From: Verrucomicrobiota bacterium
Lineage (GTDB): Bacteria; Verrucomicrobiota; Verrucomicrobiia; Opitutales; UBA2995
Reading direction: 5' to 3'
DNA: 5,429 bases
Assembly: GCA_027297085.1 (NCBI GenBank)
Contig: JAPUIL010000773.1
Span: 1-5,429 of the forward strand
Shown here: piece after piece, positions 1 to 5,347 of the stretch
How positions within the stretch are numbered: position 1 is the stretch's first letter
Layout of the letters: each line of letters starts with the position of its first letter
Position numbers and translations under genes: made by a program
The notes under the pieces: generated by a model
What the model was told of the DNA's origin: nothing
Seen by the model: only the letters and a program-made list of their open reading frames with translations
The model's database searches: none

Positions 1-42
1 TCCCAGGAACCTACTTCCCTGGGACCAAATTGTTGTCGTCAT
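1..42 (-). CDS. 5' end of a gene running off the left edge (product unknown)
   Basis: Reading the minus strand from the ATG at 42-40 gives fourteen open codons (MTTTIWSQGSRFLG) to the window edge. The start is well supported because AGGAG (minus strand, 55-51) lies 8 nt upstream, which is the best Shine-Dalgarno match and spacing in the window. A possible -10 box lies about 60 nt further upstream. The gene has the same orientation as the DUF2161-type gene, whose stop lies 113 nt upstream. Fourteen residues are too few to assign a family. I am fairly sure a gene starts here and do not know what it encodes. Confidence 0.55.
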   Translation of the reverse strand, partial: MTTTIWSQGSRFLG

Positions 43-50
43 GACACCAT

Positions 51-55
51 CTCCT
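51..55 (-). promoter_or_regulatory. Shine-Dalgarno site for the gene starting at 42
   Basis: AGGAG on the minus strand with an 8-nt spacer to the ATG at 42-40. It stands out because most other starts in this window have no recognisable Shine-Dalgarno sequence, and it is the main reason for calling the partial gene. Confidence 0.55.
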
Positions 56-100
56 GAGCGGGGCGAAACCCGGCATGTAACTCTCTAACCTTTGTAGCTT

Positions 101-106
101 AGTATA
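101..106 (-). promoter_or_regulatory. candidate -10 box upstream of the partial left-edge gene
   Basis: The minus strand reads TATACT, five of six matches to TATAAT, in the 113-nt gap between the DUF2161-type gene and the left-edge gene. The hexamer 17 nt upstream is GGAACA, only a partial match to TTGACA, so the -35 element is weak. If real, transcription would start near 95 and give a leader of about 50 nt. It would let the left-edge gene be expressed independently of the gene upstream. Confidence 0.25.
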
Positions 107-155
107 GTCGTTAAGTTGCCAGGTGTTCCGAATTATTTCCATAAAATCAAAAAAA

Positions 156-845
156 TCACTCCACGGATTCGGCCACAAGAGATTCGAACTCCTCTTTACC
201 GAGGTCCGTCAGACGGTATCGGCCTCGGGCAACTCGTTCGAACCACCCATAATGATTCTTTTGCAGGATACTGCTTGTTTTTTTGACTCCGGTTGATTCC
301 CGAATTTCTGCTAGAGAATAATCGCCGTGCTCTGCCACACAGGCTGCCACTTCAACCACCTGTTGACGGTAAGCGGTCATAATCTTCTGGCGCGTGATTC
401 CACCCACACTGGGGTCACCTTTCCGATTGGTGAACTCCTCGTGCAAGGCCTTAAATTTCAATTTCTGTTTTCTTGGCTGGTACGGTCCAGACTCTACCAG
501 GATATCTACGCGCGTTTTACGCGGGCCAAAATATACTTGAATTAGACCCAAACCGATCCGCCGACACAGCTTTTTAACGGACTTCTGATTCTGATTGAGC
601 ACATTTCCCGGTGCCGAGGAAGCGGAGACCGCCAGATATACACGATCAGACAAGGTCAAACGGTCGATACCTTGAAAAACCAGCTTCAGATTAAAAGTTT
701 TCTTAAGTTCAATTAAAACCGGTTCCCGATCCGGATGATAGGCAACCAAGTCCACACCCCTTACTTCCCCTTTAACCGAGTATCCCCGGTCTTCGAGGTA
801 CTGCTTGATGGGCTCATAAAGGTCAGACTCATTTTGAATGGGCAT
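156..845 (-). CDS. DUF2161-family protein with PD-(D/E)XK nuclease-like core
   Basis: A 229-residue protein resembling the DUF2161 (COG5482-like) family, whose members have a PD-(D/E)XK phosphodiesterase-like fold and no firmly established role. From the chosen start, GVDLV supplies Asp32 and IELKK supplies Glu46 and Lys48, the D...ExK arrangement expected of the active site. The C-terminal third (about residues 150-225: YRQQ, then SLAEIRESTGV, then YGWFERVARGRYRLT) looks like a winged helix-turn-helix, so DNA binding is plausible. The frame is open further upstream, to a TTG at 896 and an ATG at 887, which would add 17 or 14 residues. I prefer the ATG at 845 because the protein then begins directly with MPIQNESDLY, and because a diverged copy of this region 170 bp upstream keeps the codons from this ATG almost unchanged while the DNA before it differs. 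No clear Shine-Dalgarno precedes any of the three starts. No signal peptide or membrane segment is seen. Family call fairly confident, biochemical activity inferred. Confidence 0.82.
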   Translation of the reverse strand: MPIQNESDLYEPIKQYLEDRGYSVKGEVRGVDLVAYHPDREPVLIELKKTFNLKLVFQGIDRLTLSDRVYLAVSASSAPGNVLNQNQKSVKKLCRRIGLGLIQVYFGPRKTRVDILVESGPYQPRKQKLKFKALHEEFTNRKGDPSVGGITRQKIMTAYRQQVVEVAACVAEHGDYSLAEIRESTGVKKTSSILQKNHYGWFERVARGRYRLTDLGKEEFESLVAESVE

Positions 846-874
846 AGCGGGTAAAGAAATTAGAAGGATGTTGG
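821..874. repeat. direct repeat copy 1, covering the start of the DUF2161-type gene
   Basis: This 54-bp stretch aligns without gaps to 991-1044, exactly 170 bp away, with 45 of 54 bases identical. It holds the first eight codons of the DUF2161-type gene (MPIQNESD) plus 29 bp upstream. Only one of the nine mismatches lies in the coding part, at the third base of the Ile codon (ATT versus ATC), which is synonymous. Confidence 0.8.
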
Positions 875-990
875 GCGTCGGGGTCATTCCTTGCAATCGT
901 GCATGCCAATGCGGGATTGAAGGTTTGACCCCCTCGAAAAGGAACGGACCGCAGATTCGCTCAAAGCCATCCTTAACTTAGGGCCATTCA

Positions 991-1044
991 GGTCAGACTC
1001 ATTTTGGATGGGCATAACAGGCTAAATAATTGAAAGGATGTTGG
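991..1044. repeat. direct repeat copy 2, diverged remnant of the DUF2161 gene start
   Basis: Second copy of the 821-874 segment. On the minus strand an ATG at 1015 is followed by codons for MPIQNESDL, as in the intact gene, but similarity fades within a few codons and the frame ends at a TGA at 886-884 after 43 residues. It therefore looks like the 5' stub of a related gene copy rather than a working gene. Its right end reaches into the region just upstream of the arsC-like gene, so that gene's leader is partly built from this repeat. A short functional peptide of 43 residues cannot be excluded but nothing supports it. Confidence 0.7.
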
Positions 1045-1100
1045 AAAAAGCTTTCAAAAAATTTCCGGTTTTTCCAGAACTGATCTCAACTAACCAGACG

Positions 1101-1454
1101 ATGAAAAAGATTTACACATACAAGAATTGCGGCACATGCCGAAAAGCGACCCAATGGCTTACAAATCAAGAAGTTGAGTTTGAAGAACATGCCATCCGGG
1201 AAACTCCCCCAACAAAATTGGAATTAGAAAGCATGCTTAACGAGTATGATGGCGACCTTCGCAAGCTTTTCAATACCTCGGGGATGGACTACAGGGCTTT
1301 GGGCTTGAAAGATAAGCTACCCACTATGTCTAAAAAACAAGCCTTAAAACTTCTGACCCAAAACGGGAATCTGGTGAAGCGCCCCTTCCTTTTATCCGAT
1401 TCTTTCAAAGCGGTTGGGTTTCGTGAGTCAGATTGGGCTGAAGCGCTCGGATAA
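1101..1454 (+). CDS. ArsC/Spx/MgsR-family thioredoxin-fold protein (arsenate reductase-like)
   Basis: A 117-residue protein of the ArsC/Spx/MgsR family. It opens with MKKIYTYKNCGTC, placing a CxxC pair at Cys10 and Cys13 with Arg14 next to it. Further on are DLRKLFNTSG (51-60), YRALGLKDKLPTM (64-76) and VKRPFLL (92-98); Arg94 in the KRP motif corresponds to the conserved substrate-binding arginine of glutaredoxin-linked arsenate reductases. The family includes true arsenate reductases and RNA polymerase-binding redox regulators of the Spx type. The CxxC pair is typical of Spx/MgsR, so the name arsenate reductase should not be taken as proof of that activity. The frame extends upstream to an ATG at 1038, adding 21 residues, but the family begins at the ATG at 1101 and the extension has no family resemblance. 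No Shine-Dalgarno is clear at either start. The 3' half overlaps the end of the convergent glycosyltransferase frame. Confidence 0.85.
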   Translation: MKKIYTYKNCGTCRKATQWLTNQEVEFEEHAIRETPPTKLELESMLNEYDGDLRKLFNTSGMDYRALGLKDKLPTMSKKQALKLLTQNGNLVKRPFLLSDSFKAVGFRESDWAEALG

Positions 1455-2137
1455 TCCTCAGATTGCGGTTGGTAAAAACGGCATAACCAATGAGGTGATG
1501 CCCCGGCCAAGAAAAGGCTTACAATACAAATGTTCTTGAGTTGTTGCCTTAGAATTCCTCGCGCAACAAAACGGCGAGCGGAAGTTACCAGAGCTAGATC
1601 TGTCTTCTTCCAATCCCCTATTTTTCTTAGACGGCACTGTATTTCCACATCCTCTAAGATGGGGTAATTCCGAAAGCCTCCGGCTTCATTAAATACTCGG
1701 CGAGTCATAAAATACCCCTGATCCCCGTAGGTAAAAAGGGTGCGATTCCAACGGCTGCAATAGCTGAAAAAACGCAGCAGTCGATGCTCCTCATCAAACT
1801 TTAAATGAAAACTACCAGCTACCACATGGGGTTGTTTGAGGGTTCGAAGAATGGTCTCCTGCCACCCTTTCGGCAATGAACTGTCAGCATGCAAAAACCA
1901 AAAAACCTGCCCCTTTGCAGTTACCGCTCCTTTATTTAACTGATTTCCTCGTCCCCGCACAGATGAGACACATTTCACGGACGGGTACTGCGCCACTTCC
2001 GAAAGAGTTCCATCTTCACTTCCTCCATCCGAGACAATCACTTCCACACCTGGAGCTTCACCCAGCTCGCTTAATAGGGGGCCAATGCAAGCCGCCTCAT
2101 TAAATGTAGGAATGATGACTGAAATTCTCGTAGTCAT
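1289..2137 (-). CDS. TIGR04283-type family 2 glycosyltransferase with antisense C-terminal extension
   Basis: A GT-A fold, family 2 glycosyltransferase of 282 residues, with the pattern of TIGR04283 enzymes, which databases label arsenosugar-biosynthesis or rSAM/selenodomain-associated glycosyltransferases. Visible motifs are SVIIPTFNE (6-14), SDGGSEDGT (36-44) for nucleotide-sugar binding, GRGNQLNKG (62-70), FLHADS (81-86) at the metal-binding position, YGDQG (137-141), ILEDVE (160-165) and SARRFVARGILR (186-197). There is no signal peptide, so it should act in the cytoplasm or at the inner membrane face. The recognisable domain ends near residue 225 (CRFYQPQ), about the usual family length. 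The last 55 or so residues (Ser/Arg/Lys-rich, then two Phe-rich stretches) lie wholly antisense to the arsC-like gene and resemble no domain. They are either a read-on after loss of the original stop or a real overlap. The ATG overlaps the upstream gene's stop by 4 nt (ATGA), indicating translational coupling. Acceptor substrate unknown. Confidence 0.88.
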   Translation of the reverse strand: MTTRISVIIPTFNEAACIGPLLSELGEAPGVEVIVSDGGSEDGTLSEVAQYPSVKCVSSVRGRGNQLNKGAVTAKGQVFWFLHADSSLPKGWQETILRTLKQPHVVAGSFHLKFDEEHRLLRFFSYCSRWNRTLFTYGDQGYFMTRRVFNEAGGFRNYPILEDVEIQCRLRKIGDWKKTDLALVTSARRFVARGILRQQLKNICIVSLFLAGASPHWLCRFYQPQSEDYPSASAQSDSRNPTALKESDKRKGRFTRFPFWVRSFKACFLDIVGSLSFKPKAL

Positions 2138-2748
2138 GGCCCGGGTACCTCCGTTTCAGTAGTATTATACTGTGCGTAAACTTCACCACGCACAGCATTT
2201 AGCAAAGCAGGCACACGTTTTTGCATGCCATTTTTGATCCAGGACTTTGGGATATACCACCCAACGTCTACAAAAACTGAATACATAAGGACCACTCCTC
2301 CCAAATCATCATTGGGAACAATCTTCCACCAACCCTTCAACTCTTTGATGTTCCCACTCAATCTTTGAAATTCTATGAAATAGTCTGATCCATAATCCTC
2401 ACGAAACACATACTGAATTGCCGGCAGCAGAGGGTGAACTTTCATCCGGTGCTCCACGATCTTCCAGGTATCGCCTGACTCCTTAATCTGACTCAACTTA
2501 CAATCCTTCAGGTATTCCGGAATCCGCTCCTGATCGAGCATAATATTCCATACTGAGGATTCCGGGGCTTTGATGAGAATGGCAGTAGCAATAAGGTAGG
2601 CTGGTTCAGGTTCAAGGAATACCACTTCACCTGCTAAGAGTTTATTTTTCTGCTCATCGGTAAACGGCTGCTCCCAGAGATTGGCTTGAAGCACATTCCC
2701 CGAAAAAAAGGCCACGAATATTCCAAATCGTCTAAGAAGCCGAATCAT
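2134..2748 (-). CDS. exported SRPBCC/START-like lipid-binding-fold protein
   Basis: A protein of 204 residues from the ATG at 2748, or 210 from the ATG at 2766. The N terminus MIRLLRRFGIFVAFFSGNVL followed by QA and NLWEQ is a typical signal peptide, with likely cleavage after VLQA, so the product is probably periplasmic. The mature part reads like an SRPBCC (START/polyketide cyclase-like) helix-grip fold: AYLIATAILIKAPESSVWNIM is the usual first strand and helix, then WKIVEHRMKVHPL, YFIEFQRLSGNIKELKGWWKI and GGVVLMYSVFVDVGWYIPKSWI as the sheet, and a C-terminal helix near MQKRVPALLNAVRGE. This fold binds hydrophobic ligands; the ligand here cannot be told. The start overlaps the DUF547 gene by 17 nt (35 nt from the alternative start) and the stop overlaps the glycosyltransferase start by 4 nt, placing it in the middle of a tightly packed operon. 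No Shine-Dalgarno is visible, in keeping with coupling. Fold call moderate, function unknown. Confidence 0.75.
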   Translation of the reverse strand: MIRLLRRFGIFVAFFSGNVLQANLWEQPFTDEQKNKLLAGEVVFLEPEPAYLIATAILIKAPESSVWNIMLDQERIPEYLKDCKLSQIKESGDTWKIVEHRMKVHPLLPAIQYVFREDYGSDYFIEFQRLSGNIKELKGWWKIVPNDDLGGVVLMYSVFVDVGWYIPKSWIKNGMQKRVPALLNAVRGEVYAQYNTTETEVPGP

Positions 2749-3604
2749 CGGATGAAGAAGTGTCATTTAGCGACCAATCGTAACTGAGGTAATCAAAATC
2801 AGTTGTTTCCGCTTTAAGGAGATCTCGAACCCGGGAATCTTTGAAATAGTGACTGATAAAATAAAGAGCCGCCCGCGTTTTATCCGATCGGCCACTCACT
2901 TGAAATCCAGCAGGTGGCTCAACCACAAAGTCCTCCCAAAACCAGCTAAACAGCTGTGAGACGCAGACTTTCTCCTTCTCGAAATCGAGTTTTATTCCTT
3001 TCTCCACGTTTAAGAGATGCGATCGGGTTTGCTCATCCAGTTGCGTTTCCAGCTTCTCCGCGGTAAAGGCCTCAGGCCGTAAGTTCGGGCATCCGATTGA
3101 AGCGCAAACAATCGAAAAATGAATCCGGGGTTCCTTGAAATTGGGGCGAATTAATCCATGCTCAATATGATCCAGCGTCAGGGACTGGCCAGCCACTTTC
3201 CACTCCAGTTTCTTCCATACACCGGAAATCTGAATAATGCTGTTTCGAGGAACAAAGAGCCCTTTAAAAGTCCAGGATTCGATAGGATAATGGTTCAGAA
3301 TCGCCTTTACCGTGAAGGCGTTGTAGGCATTTATCCAGAATGCCAACTGTTCCTCTCTCGACCATGCATCCACTTGGCTCCGCGGAACAGAATTCAGCTG
3401 CTCAAGATAGCCATCCAGTATAGTCGCGTCGGCCGACAAAGCACGATAGTCAACCAAGCTGCCGCGCACGTGAGTTTTTACAACTTGATCCCAGGCTGCA
3501 TGGGAATGATCAAATGTAGTAGCAAACCCACTGGCCTGCACCAGGAAAACAACGAGAAGGAAAAAGGAGCTGCGTATAAAAACCATGGTGAAGAAACGTA
3601 CCAT
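2732..3604 (-). CDS. exported DUF547-domain protein
   Basis: A 290-residue DUF547 protein. Residues 1-29 (MVRFFTMVFI, a hydrophobic run, then VQASGFAT) form a signal peptide with likely cleavage after GFA, so it is secreted or periplasmic. The domain runs from DHSHAAWDQVV (32-42) through VDYRAL (51-56), AFWINAYNAFTVKAIL (88-103), LDHIEHGLIRP (144-154), RIHFSIVCASIGCPNLR (160-176, with Cys167 and Cys172) and LSYDWSLN (273-280). These are hallmark stretches of the family, and the length is normal. Its biochemical role is not established to my knowledge. The ATG at 3604 is preferred because GGAAG lies 8 nt upstream. A GTG at 3619 (five more residues) and an ATG at 3586 (signal peptide shortened) lack such a site. 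It starts 49 nt after the cyclophilin stop and overlaps the SRPBCC gene by 17 nt. DUF547 genes beside TIGR04283 glycosyltransferases are a pairing I recall from other genomes; that is memory, not something shown here. Confidence 0.88.
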   Translation of the reverse strand: MVRFFTMVFIRSSFFLLVVFLVQASGFATTFDHSHAAWDQVVKTHVRGSLVDYRALSADATILDGYLEQLNSVPRSQVDAWSREEQLAFWINAYNAFTVKAILNHYPIESWTFKGLFVPRNSIIQISGVWKKLEWKVAGQSLTLDHIEHGLIRPNFKEPRIHFSIVCASIGCPNLRPEAFTAEKLETQLDEQTRSHLLNVEKGIKLDFEKEKVCVSQLFSWFWEDFVVEPPAGFQVSGRSDKTRAALYFISHYFKDSRVRDLLKAETTDFDYLSYDWSLNDTSSSDDSAS

Positions 3605-3612
3605 ACGAGACG

Positions 3613-3617
3613 CTTCC
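3613..3617 (-). promoter_or_regulatory. ribosome binding site deciding the DUF547 start
   Basis: GGAAG on the minus strand with an 8-nt spacer to the ATG at 3604. It favours this ATG over the in-frame GTG at 3619, which overlaps the site itself, and the ATG at 3586, which has no purine-rich stretch upstream. Confidence 0.45.
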
Positions 3618-3653
3618 ACTCTGCTTTCTATTCCAGCCAGAATTAAAAACGTG

Positions 3654-4160
3654 TCAGGAAGCCAAAGTCACAGACTTAATGACGACGGACTCGACAGGCA
3701 CATCTTGATGAGAACCCCGGTTACCAGTCTGAACGGCGCCAATCGCATCTACAATCCCGGTTCCTTCAACCACCTTGCCGAAAACAGCATAGCCGAAATC
3801 GCTACTTCTATGGTTGAGAAAATCGTTGTTCGCCGTGTTGATAAAAAACTGCGACGTCGCACTATCGACAACCTGGGTACGAGCCATGGCTACCGTATAG
3901 CGTTCGTTCAAAACCCCGTTATCCGCTTCGTTCTTGATCGGTTCAGCGGTTTGCTTTTGCCGCATATTTTCGGAAAACCCGCCGCCCTGAATCATAAAGT
4001 TCGGTATGATCCGGTGAAATATCGTGTCGGAGAAAAATTCTTTCTCAACGTAGGAAAGAAAATTCTCTACAGAAATGGGAGCTTTATCCTGGTAAAGCTC
4101 AAGCGTGATCGTACCTTTATTGGTCTCTACTAAGACCTTGGGATTGGCTGAATCAGACAT
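3654..4160 (-). CDS. cyclophilin-type peptidyl-prolyl cis-trans isomerase (PpiB-like)
   Basis: A 168-residue single-domain cyclophilin that interconverts cis and trans peptide bonds before proline. The catalytic core is intact: IFHRIIPNFMIQGGGF (47-62) supplies the active-site Arg50, Phe55, Met56 and Gln58. Further hallmarks are EPIKNEADNG (73-82), AMARTQ (91-96), SQFFIN (103-108) and FGYAVFGKVVEG (122-133). HQDVP (151-155) near the end is also shared with Escherichia coli PpiB, to which the whole sequence is close. The position matching the cyclosporin-contacting tryptophan of human cyclophilin A appears to be Phe122, common in bacterial forms. There is no signal peptide, so it is cytoplasmic. 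It is the first gene of the minus-strand set, and the next start is 49 nt after its stop with no terminator hairpin between, so read-through into the DUF547 gene is likely. Only the ATG at 4160 fits the family length. Its Shine-Dalgarno is weak or absent. Confidence 0.95.
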   Translation of the reverse strand: MSDSANPKVLVETNKGTITLELYQDKAPISVENFLSYVEKEFFSDTIFHRIIPNFMIQGGGFSENMRQKQTAEPIKNEADNGVLNERYTVAMARTQVVDSATSQFFINTANNDFLNHRSSDFGYAVFGKVVEGTGIVDAIGAVQTGNRGSHQDVPVESVVIKSVTLAS

Positions 4161-4201
4161 AAGCCGTAAAACAAAAGAAAAATTCTGATTTCAATCAAGC
4201 A

Positions 4202-4225
4202 AAGTGAACAAAATGTTTTGCACTT
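4202..4225. promoter_or_regulatory. 24-bp imperfect palindrome in the divergent intergenic region
   Basis: AAGTG (4202-4206) and CACTT (4221-4225) are outer inverted arms, and CAAAA (4209-4213) and TTTTG (4216-4220) are inner arms around TG. The only unpaired bases are AA at 4207-4208. It lies 42 bp upstream of the cyclophilin start, in the gap between that gene and the divergent membrane protein gene. A dyad here could be an operator for either promoter or simply AT-rich chance symmetry. No regulator gene is adjacent. Confidence 0.3.
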
Positions 4226-4309
4226 CGATGATGCCTGCCATTCCATCGTACTGATCCTAACGCAAAAAATGTTTAATTCATTGGTTGTTTTTGGCACACT
4301 CGCTAGTCA

Positions 4310-4315
4310 TATACT
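4310..4315 (+). promoter_or_regulatory. candidate -10 box for the membrane protein gene
   Basis: TATACT, five of six matches to TATAAT. The best upstream partner is TTGTTT at 4285-4290 with a 19-bp spacer, which is long. If used, transcription would begin near 4321, downstream of the TTG at 4285 and about 20 nt before the GTG at 4342. That would favour the GTG as the real start. Confidence 0.22.
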
Positions 4316-4341
4316 TAAGGAAATCTTTTTTTACCTATTCG

Positions 4342-5208
4342 GTGAGCAAGCAATCTAACAAAACGCATGCCATTACCCCGTGGAAGAATGTCGCGTTTTA
4401 TTTGTGCATTCTACTCTTCCTCCTTTCGCTAATTTCCTACATCACGGGCGAAACCTACGGTGATGGCCAGTGGTTGTGGCCCCTGCTCTTTGTCCCATTA
4501 ATGCTCTACTTTCTGGGTATTATGTATGGGGACGTCCCTTCCCGCTTTTACCAAGTGAGCGGGCTCCAGCCCTTCCCAATACCCTTTTCCATGCAGTTTG
4601 ACCGGGCAGTTCTGGCCATTGTACTGCTCTTTTCCGGAATCACGCTAAATGGCATCCTCCTGGTCTTTAGCATAATATTTGGTGCCCCCTTATTTTTGAC
4701 CATACTCTACGGTATTTACATGGGAATTGTCCTGGTGGAGTTACCGCACAGTATTAGAATCTTTCGCTACCTCCAGCACATCCAGATTACTCGGATGAAT
4801 GCGCCGGATTCATCGACCCTCTTTAAGACCACCTCATCATACCGGGCAAACGAAGAACTTACCCAGGGCATCGAGAAAAATCCCGCTTTCCTCGAGAGCC
4901 TGTTTGGTGAACTGAAGAAAGAGGCCGAAACTTTAGTGCAAAAATATTCGCCATTAGGCAGGGAACAGCAGTACGCGCTCAACCTGGCGGTTCGCGCCGG
5001 TGAGGCAGTATGGGAAGCCCGTGCCAGCTCAGACTACGAAAATGTGGAAGTCCTCGAGACGAATCTCAATATTGTTTATGCCCTCTGTAAACACGCAGAC
5101 ATGGAGCCACCTCCTGACCTGAATGAGATGACTAAAAAACTGAAGACCCTCAAAGAAGAAAGTGGGGACAAAGATGCTAAAGAAGCCTCGTCAGCTCAGA
5201 CCAATTAA
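4342..5208 (+). CDS. four-helix inner-membrane protein with cytoplasmic helical tail, unknown family
   Basis: I do not recognise this 288-residue protein. From the GTG start it has a short polar N terminus (SKQSNKTHAITPWKN), then hydrophobic segments at about 17-35 (AFYLCILLFLLSLIS), 45-62 (WPLLFVPLMLYFLGIMYG), 89-111 and 113-133, the last two forming a tight hairpin. A turn with basic residues (HSIRIFRYLQHIQITR) follows, then about 130 hydrophilic residues rich in Glu, Lys and Ala. This tail includes helix-forming stretches such as FGELKKEAETLVQKY and EMTKKLKTLKEE, and ends in a charged, low-complexity tail (SGDKDAKEASSAQTN). An even number of helices would put both ends in the cytoplasm. 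The frame is open back to a TTG at 4285 (307 residues); I prefer the GTG because a possible -10 box lies between them and the added residues look unlike a normal N terminus. No Shine-Dalgarno is well placed for either: AAGGA at 4317-4321 is 20 nt from the GTG. It is transcribed divergently from the cyclophilin. No homology-based function is offered. Confidence 0.75.
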   Translation: MSKQSNKTHAITPWKNVAFYLCILLFLLSLISYITGETYGDGQWLWPLLFVPLMLYFLGIMYGDVPSRFYQVSGLQPFPIPFSMQFDRAVLAIVLLFSGITLNGILLVFSIIFGAPLFLTILYGIYMGIVLVELPHSIRIFRYLQHIQITRMNAPDSSTLFKTTSSYRANEELTQGIEKNPAFLESLFGELKKEAETLVQKYSPLGREQQYALNLAVRAGEAVWEARASSDYENVEVLETNLNIVYALCKHADMEPPPDLNEMTKKLKTLKEESGDKDAKEASSAQTN

Positions 5209-5243
5209 AACTTCAGTATCCGCGGCAAATGCAGGCGCGCCCT

Positions 5244-5280
5244 GCGCTGCTTCGAGATAGAGCAGCGCCATTTTAGCCTT
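5244..5280 (+). terminator. hairpin, possible terminator of the membrane protein gene
   Basis: GCGCTGCT (5244-5251) pairs perfectly with AGCAGCGC (5261-5268) around a 9-nt loop, starting 36 nt after the stop codon. It is followed by CATTTTAGCCTTTT, an interrupted T run, so it is a weak intrinsic terminator at best. Its last two bases are shared with a second hairpin, so the two cannot form fully together. Confidence 0.42.
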
Positions 5281-5293
5281 TTAAAAAAATGGC
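5267..5293. repeat. second hairpin, overlapping the terminator-like stem
   Basis: GCCATTTT (5267-5274) pairs perfectly with AAAATGGC (5286-5293) around an 11-nt loop. It takes the last bases of the upstream stem and its T tract, so forming it would compete with that hairpin. It may be a terminator half read from the other side, or an antiterminator-like alternative. No coding frame explains it. Confidence 0.4.
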
Positions 5294-5347
5294 TCTTCCG
5301 CAGAATTAGTGGGTTAAAATGTATTTGGTTTCATTCGACAAAATTCC

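Noticed and set aside
1..24. Inverted repeat TCCCAGG/CCTGGGA as a terminator of the DUF2161-type gene
   Set aside because: It lies inside the first codons of the minus-strand gene starting at 42, more than 130 nt beyond the DUF2161 stop, and no T run can be seen before the window edge.
327..545. Plus-strand frame of 72 codons antisense to the DUF2161-type gene
   Set aside because: Shadow frame without recognisable features. The frames at 1876-2103 (plus) and 4767-4982 (minus) were rejected on the same grounds.
1038..1100. N-terminal extension of the arsC-like protein from the ATG at 1038
   Set aside because: ArsC/Spx proteins begin at the MKKIYTYKNC stretch. The added 21 residues have no family resemblance and their first bases belong to the upstream direct repeat.
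1465..1490. TTGGT/ACCAA hairpin as a terminator between the convergent genes
   Set aside because: The stem is only 5 bp with a 12-nt loop, no T tract follows it, and it lies within the conserved part of the glycosyltransferase coding sequence.
3158..3646. Plus-strand frame of 162 codons antisense to the DUF547 gene
   Set aside because: Shadow of a gene with clear family motifs and a signal peptide; no domain or start signal of its own.
3585..4133. Plus-strand frame of 182 codons antisense to the cyclophilin
   Set aside because: It mirrors a cyclophilin with complete catalytic motifs, has no recognisable domain, and is a shadow frame.
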